Part shown: piece after piece, positions 55,130-64,000 of the stretch | Layout of the letters: each line of letters begins with the position of its first letter | How positions within the stretch are numbered: the first letter of the stretch is position 1 | Source: Archegozetes longisetosus | Lineage: Eukaryota; Arthropoda; Arachnida; Sarcoptiformes; Trhypochthoniidae | DNA: 64,000 nt | Assembly (NCBI GenBank): GCA_018873245.2 | Contig: JAEMBT020000001.1 | Span: 6,476,220-6,540,219 of the forward strand | Direction of reading: 5' to 3' | The notes under the pieces: model-generated | What the model saw: only the letters and a program-made list of their open reading frames with translations | The model's database searches: none | Told to the model about the DNA's origin: nothing | Position numbers and translations under genes: made by a program

Positions 55130-57085
55130 TAAAACGGCGAAATCTCGATAAAAAACTTAAAGATTATGTTAAAGAGTTTGGAGATGTGTTTCGTGTAGAT
55201 ATCGATTCGGTGTCCAAAACTGAATATCTCTTATGTAAAGCATGTCAGATACGTGTCGTATGTGACCGCAAGAGTCAGATCACACAACACATAGAAACTC
55301 AAAATCATTCAAAAGCATTGAAAACTTTTAAAGACAATTAAAAAACAATAGTCGAGTGCTTTGAAAGAGATGTCAATGTCTTTAATAGAGACTTGTGTTT
55401 GTTTTTGGTCTCAAATAACATTTCTTTCCATCGACTACTCAACAATGGATTCAAGAAATTCATAGAAAAGTATACTAATTATACCGTTCCTTCGCCCAAA
55501 ACTCTTTGGCAAAGCTATTTAAAAGATATATATGAAAGTACTATTCAATCAATCAGAACTAAAATACAGAATCACTTCATTTAGATCTTAATCGATTTCG
55601 TTATGGCGATTGCCGGCAACCAGGAGGTGCTGACACTGTCTTAAAACGGAAACTTCAGTAACTAAAAGTTTGGAGTAGCGGTCAATTATTGCATAATTAA
55701 GCTATATCTAATAAATTATTGGCTTAACACATTTACGGTTGCCTTTTATGTCATCAGATGATTTCTATGACGCTCAGATCAGTCAAACCAATCATCTCGT
55801 TTACCCAAAACAATTTGAGTCACAGAGGTCATAATGATCGTAGGGGTCATAGTGATCATAACAGTTATGATTCAAATTGTTTTGAGTGAACGAAACGATT
55901 GGTTTGACTGATCTGAGCGTCATAGATATGGTTTTATGACATAATACGAAGCTTTGAAGTGTTAAACCAATGATTAACCGTTTTGTTACACTTAAATTGA
56001 TTACGCAATAATTGACCACTGCCCTCAAATAGAGTCTCAAACTTTTAGGACCCAACATCAGCAAGCAATAGCTGTGACGGACCGCAAAGTGGCTAATGTT
56101 GTCATCGGTTCTCTTAAAACATTTAAATAAATGCAAACGTTTTTTATTGAATATGGAATTCATTGACAATTGTGAAGGCCATCAAATTGTCCGTTCGGTT
56201 AATACAGCGCTTAGTATTTTATGGCCTGAGGGCATAAAGTACGATAAAGTATTGTTGCTTTTGACCGACGCGGCCAGTTATATGAAGAGCGCCGGCTGTA
56301 CACTTTGTGGTACGTATCCAAAGCTAATTCACGTCATATGTGTTGCACACGGAGTTCAAACGTTTGTGAACACATCGCTGACATATTTACTAAAGTCAGC
56401 GCTTTGGTCAGTAATGGCAAAAAATTATATTCAAATCAAATGATCGGAGAAAACAATTTAAAACCCGATTTCCTGACATACCTCTATCGCCCGAACCAAT
56501 GCGCACCCGATGGGGTACTTGGATTAACGCCATTGAATATTATGCAAAATATTTTGCTATTTTCTGTGATTTTGTTTCTGAACTAAATCCTAAGGATTCG
56601 ATTGCAATAAAAAATTTTCAAAATTTGATCTCAACTGAAAAGTCTAGTCTGGTCTGTGATCTGAGTTTCATTAATGGAAACTTTAATTGCCTCTCAAAAG
56701 TACTCAAACAATTGGAAACCAAAAACATTCTTCTTTTCGATAGTATAGATCTAGTCATCAATTGTCTACAAGAAGTCGAAAATGCCGTCAAAAAGAGATA
56801 TCAGAGTGTTTCAAATAAATTCCATTATATTTTGGACAAAAATTCTGGTTTTGAGAAAATGATATCAACCAATGATGTAATCAACGGTAAAGTCATCGAT
56901 ATCTCTGGCTTGAATCTGATCCCCGAAGAGATCTCTGTGTTCAAATAGGCTCCAATTACGACTTGTGATGTCGAGAGATCGTTCTTGAAGTATAAATTTG
57001 TTCTCAATGATCGTCGCTATGGAATGTCTGAATTGCATCTGAAACACTATTTCTTTGTCAACATAAACAACGAATATATTTAAGA
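55130..57085 (+). pseudogene. hAT transposase (broken, split by a MITE)
   Basis: Pieces in order: a zinc finger near 55230-55330 (LCKACQIRVVCDRKSQITQH); 55393-55584 (FHRLLNNGFKKFIEKYTNYT); the MITE; 56096-56443 (LNKCKRFLLNMEFIDNCEGH, LLLTDAASYMKSAG, VICVAHGVQTFVN); 56499-56948; and the dimerisation end after a stop (APITTCDVERSFLKYKFVLN, then LHLKHYFFVNIN) at 56949-57080. The finger, TDAA and VERSF-x-YK landmarks match hATs with a CGG-binding-like N-terminus. Frame changes and the MITE make it inactive. Confidence 0.85.
55663..56047. mobile_element. Palindromic MITE inside the hAT transposase
   Basis: A 385-bp inverted-repeat structure: arms of about 165 bp match as complements (aaaagtttg, ggtcaattattgc, gacgctcagatcagtcaaac), with a short loop near 55830-55865. 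TA at both tips suggests a Tc1/mariner-type insertion. It has no coding capacity. It splits the transposase reading frame. Confidence 0.85.
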
Positions 57086-57486
57086 ATAATTTTGTAATTT
57101 AATAAAATTTTTAGTGCATATTAAATGCATATTTCATTGATTTTTATTGCATATTATATGACATATAAACTGAAAATAAACGTATATAAGGAAATGCTTT
57201 ACTCATAACACAACTTCTCTTGCAGTTTTAGTTTTTGGTTCCCACAGTAGTTATTTTATCTGAAAACAAGAAAATACTGGTGTTTTTCTGTAAGTTAGCT
57301 GAATAGTACTTATACCATTATTTATCAGTCAAGTGGAAAATGATTTCGCGCTGTGACCTCACGGATAATTATCCGGACTCATTACAAATGAAAGTTGTAA
57401 ACTACACTTTCTATTTGATTACTAGACTACTTTATTATAGATTAAGGTTAATCTCTTACGATGACTAACTAAACAATTATAGGAAC

Positions 57487-57906
57487 TAAAGCACTATTTT
57501 TTATATTTCATAGTATTTTTCTTTAAAAAGACTAGTACCGTCCATCACCCTGGCTCAGCTACGGCTCAGGCTCTGAGCTTTACCAGTCTATCGACGACAT
57601 AAATAATAATCATTCAAGAACATGAACGCGATTTCTCTCTAGAAAATAAATATAAAATTTTTTGCACTATTTTTATATGATTATTTTGTAAAGTCTTTTA
57701 AATGGTAACGAAAACTCGCATTTATTTTTAGTAAAAGTTAAGTTCTGAATCCATTTTCTGAAATATCTATTGATAGTCTGCAATTTTTAAACAATTGACA
57801 ATATTTAAATAATATTTTATCCATTTTTAATCAATTAAGAAGTTTTACAATAAAGTAAAGAGATTGAAAAGCAATAGTTTAAAGCAGTGCACATTTCTAT
57901 TATTTA
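57487..57906. other. Intergenic region with a small dispersed repeat
   Basis: 57541-57602 (ggctcagctacggctcaggc) is the inverse counterpart of 51003-51067. The remainder is AT-rich 3' flank of the methyltransferase gene. Confidence 0.4.
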
Positions 57907-58938
57907 TTATTGTTTTTCAAGTACAAAACGAGAGTTCCAATGCAAAAATTCAAAGCTTACTTCTCCAGTTGTCTCATCAGTGAATTGACGACATTTGGCC
58001 AAATCTCTCTTGAACATATCATCAAAAATCGTATTCATCACTTCATTTCTTTTCTGTTCACCCTTCTCAACAATAAATTGTTTACGCATTGTACACAAGA
58101 TTTGTAACATATCTATTGGTCAGAAAGAGTTATTATAGCTTCATAATTATTTAAACTTTGCTTCATTTGATGAGAAAACTTACTCCTCATGAAACTCTGT
58201 TCACTAAAAATAGATTTTATTTTTGTAAATTTGCCTTCATTGATAAGAAGTCCAGCATTTTTGAAGTTTTTGACCCAAATATCAAATTGTTCTTCTCTTG
58301 ATGGAACTTTCATAACTTGTTTCTCATGAATTTCTTTCTCTTTTCCAGTCAAATCACTGAAAGGATCGGGAATCCAATAGACCTCAGCATAAATTTTACC
58401 GCCTTTTGACAATAGGCGAGACAAATTTTTTGCTGCATTTTCTTTATCTGAAATCCAATGCAAAACATAGTTACAAAAAATTAATGAAACTTTTCCTTCG
58501 AATTGCTTTAGTTCTGGTCTCAATTGGTCCCATTCTTGACCGAAATCTTGTAATAAGTATTGAATATTATTTTCGTGATGATTTTCTTTAGCAAATTTAA
58601 TCATCCCTTCGTCGATATCAATAGCGTATAACTGGTTAATGGATAGCCGACTATTCAACATATATGTGATATTTCCGGTTCCACAACCAACATCAAGAAC
58701 TACATCAAATTTGCTGAATATATAAATATTTAAAAATGTTGCATAATTGATAAAAGTAAAAAGAGTTTCATAAATACTTTCTATATAATTTCCCAAATTG
58801 AATATATTAAATCAAGTTTTTCTACTAATAGTTAACATACTTATCATTATATTCTTCTTTAATCATATTAATCAATTCTTCAGCGTTACTATACTGAACA
58901 TGATTTGTCTGATTATAAAAATCTATATCCGCATCCAT
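57907..58938 (-). CDS. SAM-dependent methyltransferase, juvenile-hormone-acid-methyltransferase-like
   Basis: Three exons: 58938-58841 (98 nt), 58713-58184 (530 nt, donor A|GTAAGT) and 58112-57907 (206 nt), total 834 nt or 277 residues. JHAMT-type enzymes are about this size and methylate the carboxyl group of farnesoic or juvenile hormone acid in the cytosol. Seen: MDADIDFYNQTNHVQYSNAE, then motif I VVLDVGCGTGNITYML (residues about 38-53), AIDIDEGMIKFAKEN, SLIFCNYVLHWISDKENAAK, RLLSKGGKIYAEVYW, and a C-terminal FEFLHWNSRFVLEK. The LHW motif and overall order fit JHAMT relatives, but substrate cannot be told from this. Reading through the second intron gives a false stop at 58113, so the three-exon model is preferred. 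Confidence 0.85.
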
Positions 58939-58939
58939 G

Positions 58940-60669
58940 ATTCAAGTTGAGAGAAATTTTACCTAAACTAAATAAAAACTTTGAAACAGTATGCGATTAA
59001 AGTTGTGATCAAATTTCAAGTCAAACTGACTGGAAACTATAGCTAAATAACTAAAACTTGTATTTACGCTGGTTTTACAAGTTTTGATAACTGTTGCCTG
59101 AGTGATGTGAATCAACTGAAGATACAGGAAGCGATCAAAAGTTATAAGCTTAACGAAGATCGATATATTTTTTGTAACAATGTCTTTCAAAATACTTTTC
59201 ATTGTCATGTGCACTTCCCTCACCGGTCGTGCCGTATACAGTGTTTATTCTTTCAGCATAATCTTTGGCTGCATATTTTTTTTTTGATCAGTAACTTTAT
59301 CGCATTTCTTGATTTTATCATAGTTTTCAGGCTTTCACATGAATTTGACTTAAAGAAGTTGCCAAATGTTATCGTAAAACTTCTAATTGGCTTCATTTTT
59401 ATAGAAAATATCAATATTTTATACAAATTTGCTCTCGGCTATAACTTAAATTCATTTATTCATTTGTGTTCATCCCTAGAAATTAATGTTGTTTTCTTTA
59501 TTATCTGTCGTTCGAGTGTTTATACTTCGACTTGCTGAGTCTGAGAGCCTGGAAAAGTTTATAGATTGTAATATTAGTAAATAAGATAAAGATAAGGTAA
59601 ATATTTTTATAGTAATTAAGTTAAATATTTGAAAGTTTAAGCAAATTCAAAATTTATTTTGTATTTAAATTACATCTATAATTATATATTTAGTCAGAAA
59701 AGCATTTTCTAATGACTTCAAATGATAGAAATCTGACCAAAGAGTTTGTTTAGATTTAATCAAAGTATTTACTGATAAGAGTTGAATCTTTGATATAAAA
59801 AAGTATTAAAATCAGTTATAACCGTCTGAATTAATGTTAAATCTAAGCTAAAATACTTCAAATCTGAATAAATGTTTAATTATAGCTTAAATATGTAACC
59901 TCAGTAAATTATTACTTTATAAAGTCTTAATATTCCCCTTTATAGCTCCGGGTTCGAGGCTCAAGTTCGTCCCTGAGCTTTAAAAGTTCGAGTCATGCGG
60001 AACATGTGCGGAACATGTTTTGATAACTGCTGCTTTTAATGTTGACATTGAACTCAAGATATCTAATCTTATTTCAGGTATTTAAAACTATAGATTATTC
60101 GGATTGTATGGTATATTTCAAAATTATTGCCAATCACATTAATAGATTTTATTGATTAACTTATTTATTAGAGCAATGAACCAAATTGTAAGTATTTATA
60201 TTAATAATTACACTATTGCTCTATTATCAATTTATATAGCTGAATTTGACTAATCGTAATTCAATTAATTTTAATTAATTTTTAAGTAGGCGAGACAGTT
60301 TGTAATTTGTTGACTCTTATGATTGATGCTTAGTTTTGTACTGTATTGCAAATAATTGGTCGATCATACCCCTACAATAGCACTTATTTACATATGAAAG
60401 CGTTTGTGTGTGTGTTTATGTGAGTGAGTGTGGTGTGTGTGTGTGTGTTAGTGTGTGTATGTTAGTGTATGCGTGTGTGTGTGCGCGTGTATGTGTGTGA
60501 TTGGCATAAAATGGACTATAATATAGTGTACTACCAAAAGATTCTAACATTAAACCAATGTTTATTCATAAAGTTGATTACTTAACTTATAAGTTATTAC
60601 TGGACTGTTTAGTGCTTTTAAATGTCAACTCTAATGTACTGTTATCTCCCTCTTTTATAAACAGTTTCA
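58940..60669. other. Intergenic region with a GT-rich microsatellite
   Basis: Overlapping ORFs on both strands at 58963-59538 show no recognisable domain. A patch at 59945-60020 (gggttcgaggctcaagttcg) resembles sequence near 63370-63460. A GT-rich run lies at 60405-60500. No gene called. Confidence 0.4.
60405..60500. repeat. Interrupted (GT)n microsatellite
   Basis: About 95 bp of gtgtgt with interruptions (ttagtg, tatg, gcgc). An old, degraded simple repeat. Confidence 0.9.
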
Positions 60670-60671
60670 TA

Positions 60672-62522
60672 TACACTCGGTTTCAAATCTAATTGTGGGG
60701 ACAAAAACATTTATAACTTTTGACTGGGTGGACCAATTTGAGTTCTGTTTTTTGCAAATTTCTCAATAAATGTTTCGATTCAAAGTTAACAAGGTAAAAT
60801 TTGAAACAAAAAGATATTCAAAACTTTATTGATAAAAAACCAATTTTTGACAAATTTCATAATCAATGAATGAAATAATCAATATCTGGTGTAACTACCA
60901 GAAGCATCTCTGACCGCCTGTAAGCGTCTGGGCATCGAATCAATCAAATTAATAAAATATTGTCTCCAGGACACGTCAGACATTTGTTGATGAGTACCTC
61001 TCAGTGCTGTCAATAACTCTTCTTGGGAGTTAATCAATGGCCTTTGACTCCTCACCATTCCTTTAATCATTGAGCCCTCGTTCACAGTCGGATTAAGATC
61101 TGATGACAAACTATCAGGATAAGAAATTTTATTAAATAAGCTTAGTTTAAAAACAAATGTACCTCGGATGTGGGACAACAAAGTCCTCAGCAGCACCAAT
61201 ATTTTCGTTGATCCAATCTTTGACAAAATTCGATGTATGGGCTGTATGATTATCGTGGAGAAGCATAACATTGCCATCATCGAAATTTTGCGCGATGTGA
61301 GGCATCAAATATTCTTGGAAGAAATTGGCGTGATTCTCTATTCAAAGCTTCTATTATACAATGAGGCCCCAGGCTATGGAATGAAAAGCTAAATGGAAAA
61401 TTTGAGTTACACAATGAAAATTTATTTTTGAGAGACTTACAAAGCAATGGATGAAGCATTTAATCGATATGTATGATTTACCAGAGCAATATTTCGCTCT
61501 TCATATCGTGTGCCTTTCTCCCTCCAGACAAACAATTGGCCGCTATCTCCACTCGATATTCGGAACTCATCAATAAATATGACACGAGACCAGTCGACTA
61601 GTTCCCAATTAATCATTTGATTGGCGTATGTTAGGTGTCGAACTTCATGGTGCTCTCTGAGTCGATCTTTGACTGCGGCCACGCTTCTTCTTAACCCTAT
61701 GTGAACCATCAACAAAATTATTCAGCTTGATTTTTAATTTATATTTACTTTGATCGTTCAATCGCCTTCTTATGGTGGCATTTGACACTTCAGAAAGGTT
61801 CTCACTTTCCTGAAAAATGTCTGATTCTCTGAGTTGGTTGATGTTATCTCAATTACGTTCGAGTGCCAATAATCTCACATCTTGGTCTTCCCTTTCACTG
61901 TTCTTTCTGGATCGACCTCCTGGTCTTTCAACGGTCAGGAACAGCTCTTCCTCATCATCGATTCGAGCCCATTTAGTGAATATATTGTCGTGGATGCCTT
62001 GAAAATATTATTAAAAGAATTTAACAAAATTTACAAATACATACCCACTTCCCTAACGATTTGTGATCTTTTCTTTCCCTGCGCTCTTAACTTAATAAAT
62101 TTTCGGAACATTAGTTCCCGCTCCTCCTTCGATTTTGGTCCAGGCATTGAAATAATAGTTAATTAATGATAATTTATTCAATTTATTAAAGAAATGAATT
62201 GAATCAAAACATTGGAATTGATGAAAATTCCAAATGAAAAAATGGGTCTTCAAATAATAACGTCATTTTTCATTAATTTCAATGGACATGTATCAAATTA
62301 GTTAAATTTTAAATGCTTTAGTGTCAAATTTCTCGAAAAAAATCGAATTTTTACATTTTTCCCAATTTCTCAGCTAATTAGTATAATAAAGTGGAGTTTT
62401 CTACATATTAATCAATCGGAACATTTCATGTTCAATTTGCAAAAAACAGAATTCAAATCGGTTTACCCAGTCAAATGTTATAAAGATTTTTGTCCCCACA
62501 ATTAGATTTGAAACCGAGTGTA
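60672..62522 (-). mobile_element. Tc1-like element with long inverted repeats
   Basis: TA duplications flank the element (60670-60671 and 62523-62524). Terminal repeats start tacactcggtttcaaatct and stay similar for about 100 bp (aattgtggggacaaaaa, gactgggt, ttctgttttttgcaaatt). Length is 1,851 bp. The transposase lies on the minus strand. Confidence 0.93.
60879..62147 (-). pseudogene. Tc1-like transposase split by four tiny introns, partly decayed
   Basis: Apparent exons: 62147-62045, 61997-61749, 61696-61441, 61388-61163, 61110-60879; introns of 47, 52, 52 and 52 bp with GT-AG borders. Reading in order: MPGPKSKEERELMFRKFIKL and KRSQIVREVG (helix-turn-helix start), HDNIFTKWARIDDEEELFL, VSNATIRRRLNDQ, then RSVAAVKDRLREHHEVRHLT, DWSRVIFIDEFRI (a catalytic Asp), LLHDNHTAHTSNFVKDWINE (a catalytic Asp region), PSLSSDLNPTVNE (catalytic Glu region), LIDSMPRRLQAVRDASG. 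Phases agree at three of the four junctions. Exon 4 has stops and a frame problem, and exon 2 has a stop near its middle, so this copy is inactive. Confidence 0.8.
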
Positions 62523-62565
62523 TAATCAGCACTCATTTTAGTACTAACAATAGGAGTAGATTAAT

Positions 62566-62685
62566 ACGGAATGTAAAATTATTGATCACTATATTTAAAA
62601 TGTTTGTAATTTCAAAACGATTAAATATTTTATTGAAATTCTTTCAAAGAAAGTAGAACAATGGGAGTATATAATATGATGTGTT
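62566..62685 (-). repeat. Solo end fragment of a mariner-like element
   Basis: About 120 bp matching, in inverse orientation, the right end at 63110-63232 of the neighbouring element: acggaatgtaaaattattga, ccactatattt-like core, gaaattctttcaaagaaagt and agaacaatgggag. It shows that a second copy inserted or was rearranged here. Confidence 0.7.
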
Positions 62686-62692
62686 GAAAATA

Positions 62693-63232
62693 TAGGGTGG
62701 AAAATAATTGATCACTATATTTATTTGATTATAACTTTTTATTTCTGATGTTTTGAACGTTCAAATTTATTTAGTATTTTCCTTAGATATTAAAGTTATT
62801 TCTTACTATTTGATATTTGTTTACAATCACTTTTTAAAAAATGGTTGAACTTCGTTCGTGTAGTACTTTTAATCTCATCGCTCTTGACTGTCCTAGAAGT
62901 ATAGATTGACCACCTCATTCTCCTGATATGAATCCTTGCTATTATTTTCTTTGGGGATATCTTAAAGATCAAGTCTATGCTAAGAATCCTCAGTCAATAG
63001 AAGAGCTCGAAAGTGAAATATTCAATATTTCTAATATGGTATTGAATGACGTTATCGACAATTTTCAAGTTCAATAACGCCACGTTCACTTAGAGAACGG
63101 ATGGTATTTCGAACATATCTCATAAACTCCCACTTTTCTACTTTCTTTTTGTAAAAAATTTCAATAAAATTCATTGTACTTCTGAAGTTATAAACTTTTG
63201 AAATATAGTGGTCAATTATTTTACTCCCTGTA
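62693..63232 (+). mobile_element. Deleted mariner-like element
   Basis: Inverted ends (tagggtggaaaataattgat at the left; the complement of gtcaattattttactccctg at the right) with TA at the borders. The plus strand near 62905-63125 keeps the C-terminal transposase region: PPHSPDMNPCYYFLWGYLKD, QSIEELESEIFNIS, and after a stop HLENGWYFEHIS. The N-terminal and central parts are missing, so it is a 540-bp deletion derivative. Confidence 0.82.
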
Positions 63233-63239
63233 CGTATAC

Positions 63240-63520
63240 AAAAATGTGCATTTAATTCGGTTATATACTTCGATTTAATGCATGTTTCGTGTGCATATTA
63301 ATCTTTGCCCCTTTCATTAGTAGTTAAAGGAGTGCTGTATATATATATACGAATATACTGATGAGCAAGTCCGGATCTCAAAACGGTTAAAGACCTAGGA
63401 CTTGAGGTCTTAAAGTACGAGCCCGGGTCTTCTATAAAGATCTCAGGTCAGGACTCGGACTCCCTTTAGAGATCAACTGAAAATTATTAATAGATAAAAT
63501 ATTTTCATTCAAAATTTTAT
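63240..63520. other. Intergenic region
   Basis: Contains a (ta)n run near 63341 and a patch of cggactcgggct-like sequence (63375-63465) related to 59945-60020. No gene seen. Confidence 0.4.
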
Positions 63521-63524
63521 CCTT

Positions 63525-64000
63525 CAAACTTTTCAATAGATATGAAGTGAAAGAGTTATCAGAACTGATTGAAAATGCATTTATTAATAATATCTCTCGC
63601 GTTAAATTCGTGAATTTATATGAAACAGCCATCAACAATGGTTTGATTCAGTTGTAGCGTTTATTGAATGAGTTACCATCAAGTTTACGAACTTTCTATT
63701 GACAATAAAATATGTTTGCAAATCTACTCAAGCAGTGGTTAGACTATTATATTAATTATTAAATTTATTAAACGATTAAATACTTGAAAAATAATACCTA
63801 TTGAAAAGTTAACTATAGGGCGACTGTAGCTCACTGGAGACATTCTACCTAAGTCTCCAGCGCGAGCTTTATTCGAAAAGGTACCACCCGAGACCCTCTG
63901 TGCTGACGGCGTAGCCATCATCAAAAAATAATTTTGATAATTCGGTGGCTTCTATGTACAAATTTTCAAAGGTGATCAAAATACTTTATAGTTTCTATAA
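63525..64000 (+). repeat. Second copy of the BTB fragment and repeat block (reaches window edge)
   Basis: Matches 50215-50690 nearly base for base: RYEVKELSELIENAFINNIS, then NLYETAINNGLIQ, followed by the gggcgactgtagctcact unit with small indels (tgacac missing). It runs off the end of the window. High similarity implies recent duplication or transposition. Confidence 0.85.

Larger units (their letters stand above)
54820..57201 (+). mobile_element. hAT element nested in the foldback right arm
   Basis: The 8-bp duplication ctcataac lies at 54812-54819 and 57202-57209, and removing the element restores the arm exactly. Tips are taaagcatgtt and the complement of ggaaatgcttta. Length is 2,382 bp including a MITE at 55663-56047. 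The element is AT-rich at the ends (repeated atgcata). Confidence 0.94.
53267..57486. mobile_element. Foldback element with about 610-bp arms, host to a nested hAT
   Basis: Left arm 53267-53873 (starts gttcctataattgt, ends about ataaaaataaacgtg). Right arm 54485-54819 plus 57202-57486, the complement of the left. The right arm is interrupted by a hAT (54820-57201). The loop, 53874-54484, carries gactcgactc repeats and a BTB-gene tail fragment (54160-54350). Arm-to-arm similarity is very high. I could not fix a target duplication at the outer tips, so the class is open. Confidence 0.88.

Noticed and set aside
58113-58184. Methyltransferase ending at 58113
   Set aside because: The last 71 bp have a perfect GTAAGT donor and an AG acceptor, and the next exon restores a family-length protein, so this is intron read-through.
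59107-59538. 143-codon plus ORF with hydrophobic stretches
   Set aside because: No family features; overlaps another ORF on the minus strand in AT-rich DNA. Kept only as part of the intergenic note.
1-64000. Retrovirus-like, LTR or Polinton-like elements
   Set aside because: No paired long terminal repeats, reverse transcriptase, integrase, capsid or envelope signature was seen; the mobile elements that can be classified are DNA transposons.

Overview
This window looks like nuclear DNA of a chelicerate, probably a mite. The sequence is very AT-rich, introns are mostly 45-150 bp, and DNA transposons are abundant. The main clue is a Dscam-type gene with a tandem array of 5' variable cassettes, each with its own promoter. 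That layout is the hallmark of the shortened Dscam (sDscam) genes known from Chelicerata. The species cannot be fixed from the sequence alone.

Region 1 (1-16.05 kb, minus strand) is the 5' part of an sDscam gene of the beta type. Sixteen cassettes lie head to tail. A typical cassette has a promoter, a signal-peptide exon, one exon for Ig1, and two exons for Ig2, all joined in phase 1. Transcription runs toward coordinate 1, where the shared exons begin: Ig3 (455-308 and 232-84) and the first bases of the next exon (13-1), which opens with Glu-Val-Pro-Gly, as at the Ig-to-fibronectin border of Dscam. Eleven of the fifteen promoters carry a bipartite inverted element (CCGCCA then TGGCGC, reading toward the ATG) spanning exactly 43 bp; another spans 44 bp and three keep only the ATG-proximal half. 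Twelve cassettes look usable with both Ig domains. One (C) has only Ig1, two (B and L) carry one-base frameshifts, and one (P) is dead and holds a deleted mariner.

Region 2 (16.3-44.5 kb) has ordinary genes in an AT-rich background. They are a GT31 beta-1,3-glycosyltransferase (20.6-21.9, minus), a centromeric histone H3 (CenH3/CENP-A) candidate (26.35-26.93, minus), a secreted Lys/Glu/Gln-rich protein (28.66-29.48, plus), an alpha-1,3-fucosyltransferase gene that lacks its catalytic exon but keeps its frame (32.4-37.1, minus), and an intact BTB/POZ protein (39.66-41.21, plus). A hAT element with a perfect 8-bp target duplication (16.33-18.64) and several small inverted-repeat elements sit between them.

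Region 3 (44.5-64 kb) is mostly transposon debris: several hATs, a piggyBac-like MITE, a Tc1-like element whose transposase is split by four tiny introns, mariner remnants, and a long-armed foldback element that contains a BTB fragment and was itself hit by a hAT that carries a MITE. Host sequence here includes a broken DEDDh exonuclease copy (47.6-48.6, minus), a three-exon juvenile-hormone-acid-methyltransferase-like gene (57.9-58.9, minus), and repeated BTB pseudogenes.

The sDscam cluster is the outstanding system: one gene that can choose among about a dozen promoters to make cell-surface isoforms differing in their outer two Ig domains. I saw no retrovirus-like or Polinton-like element, no tRNA or rRNA gene and no CRISPR array.
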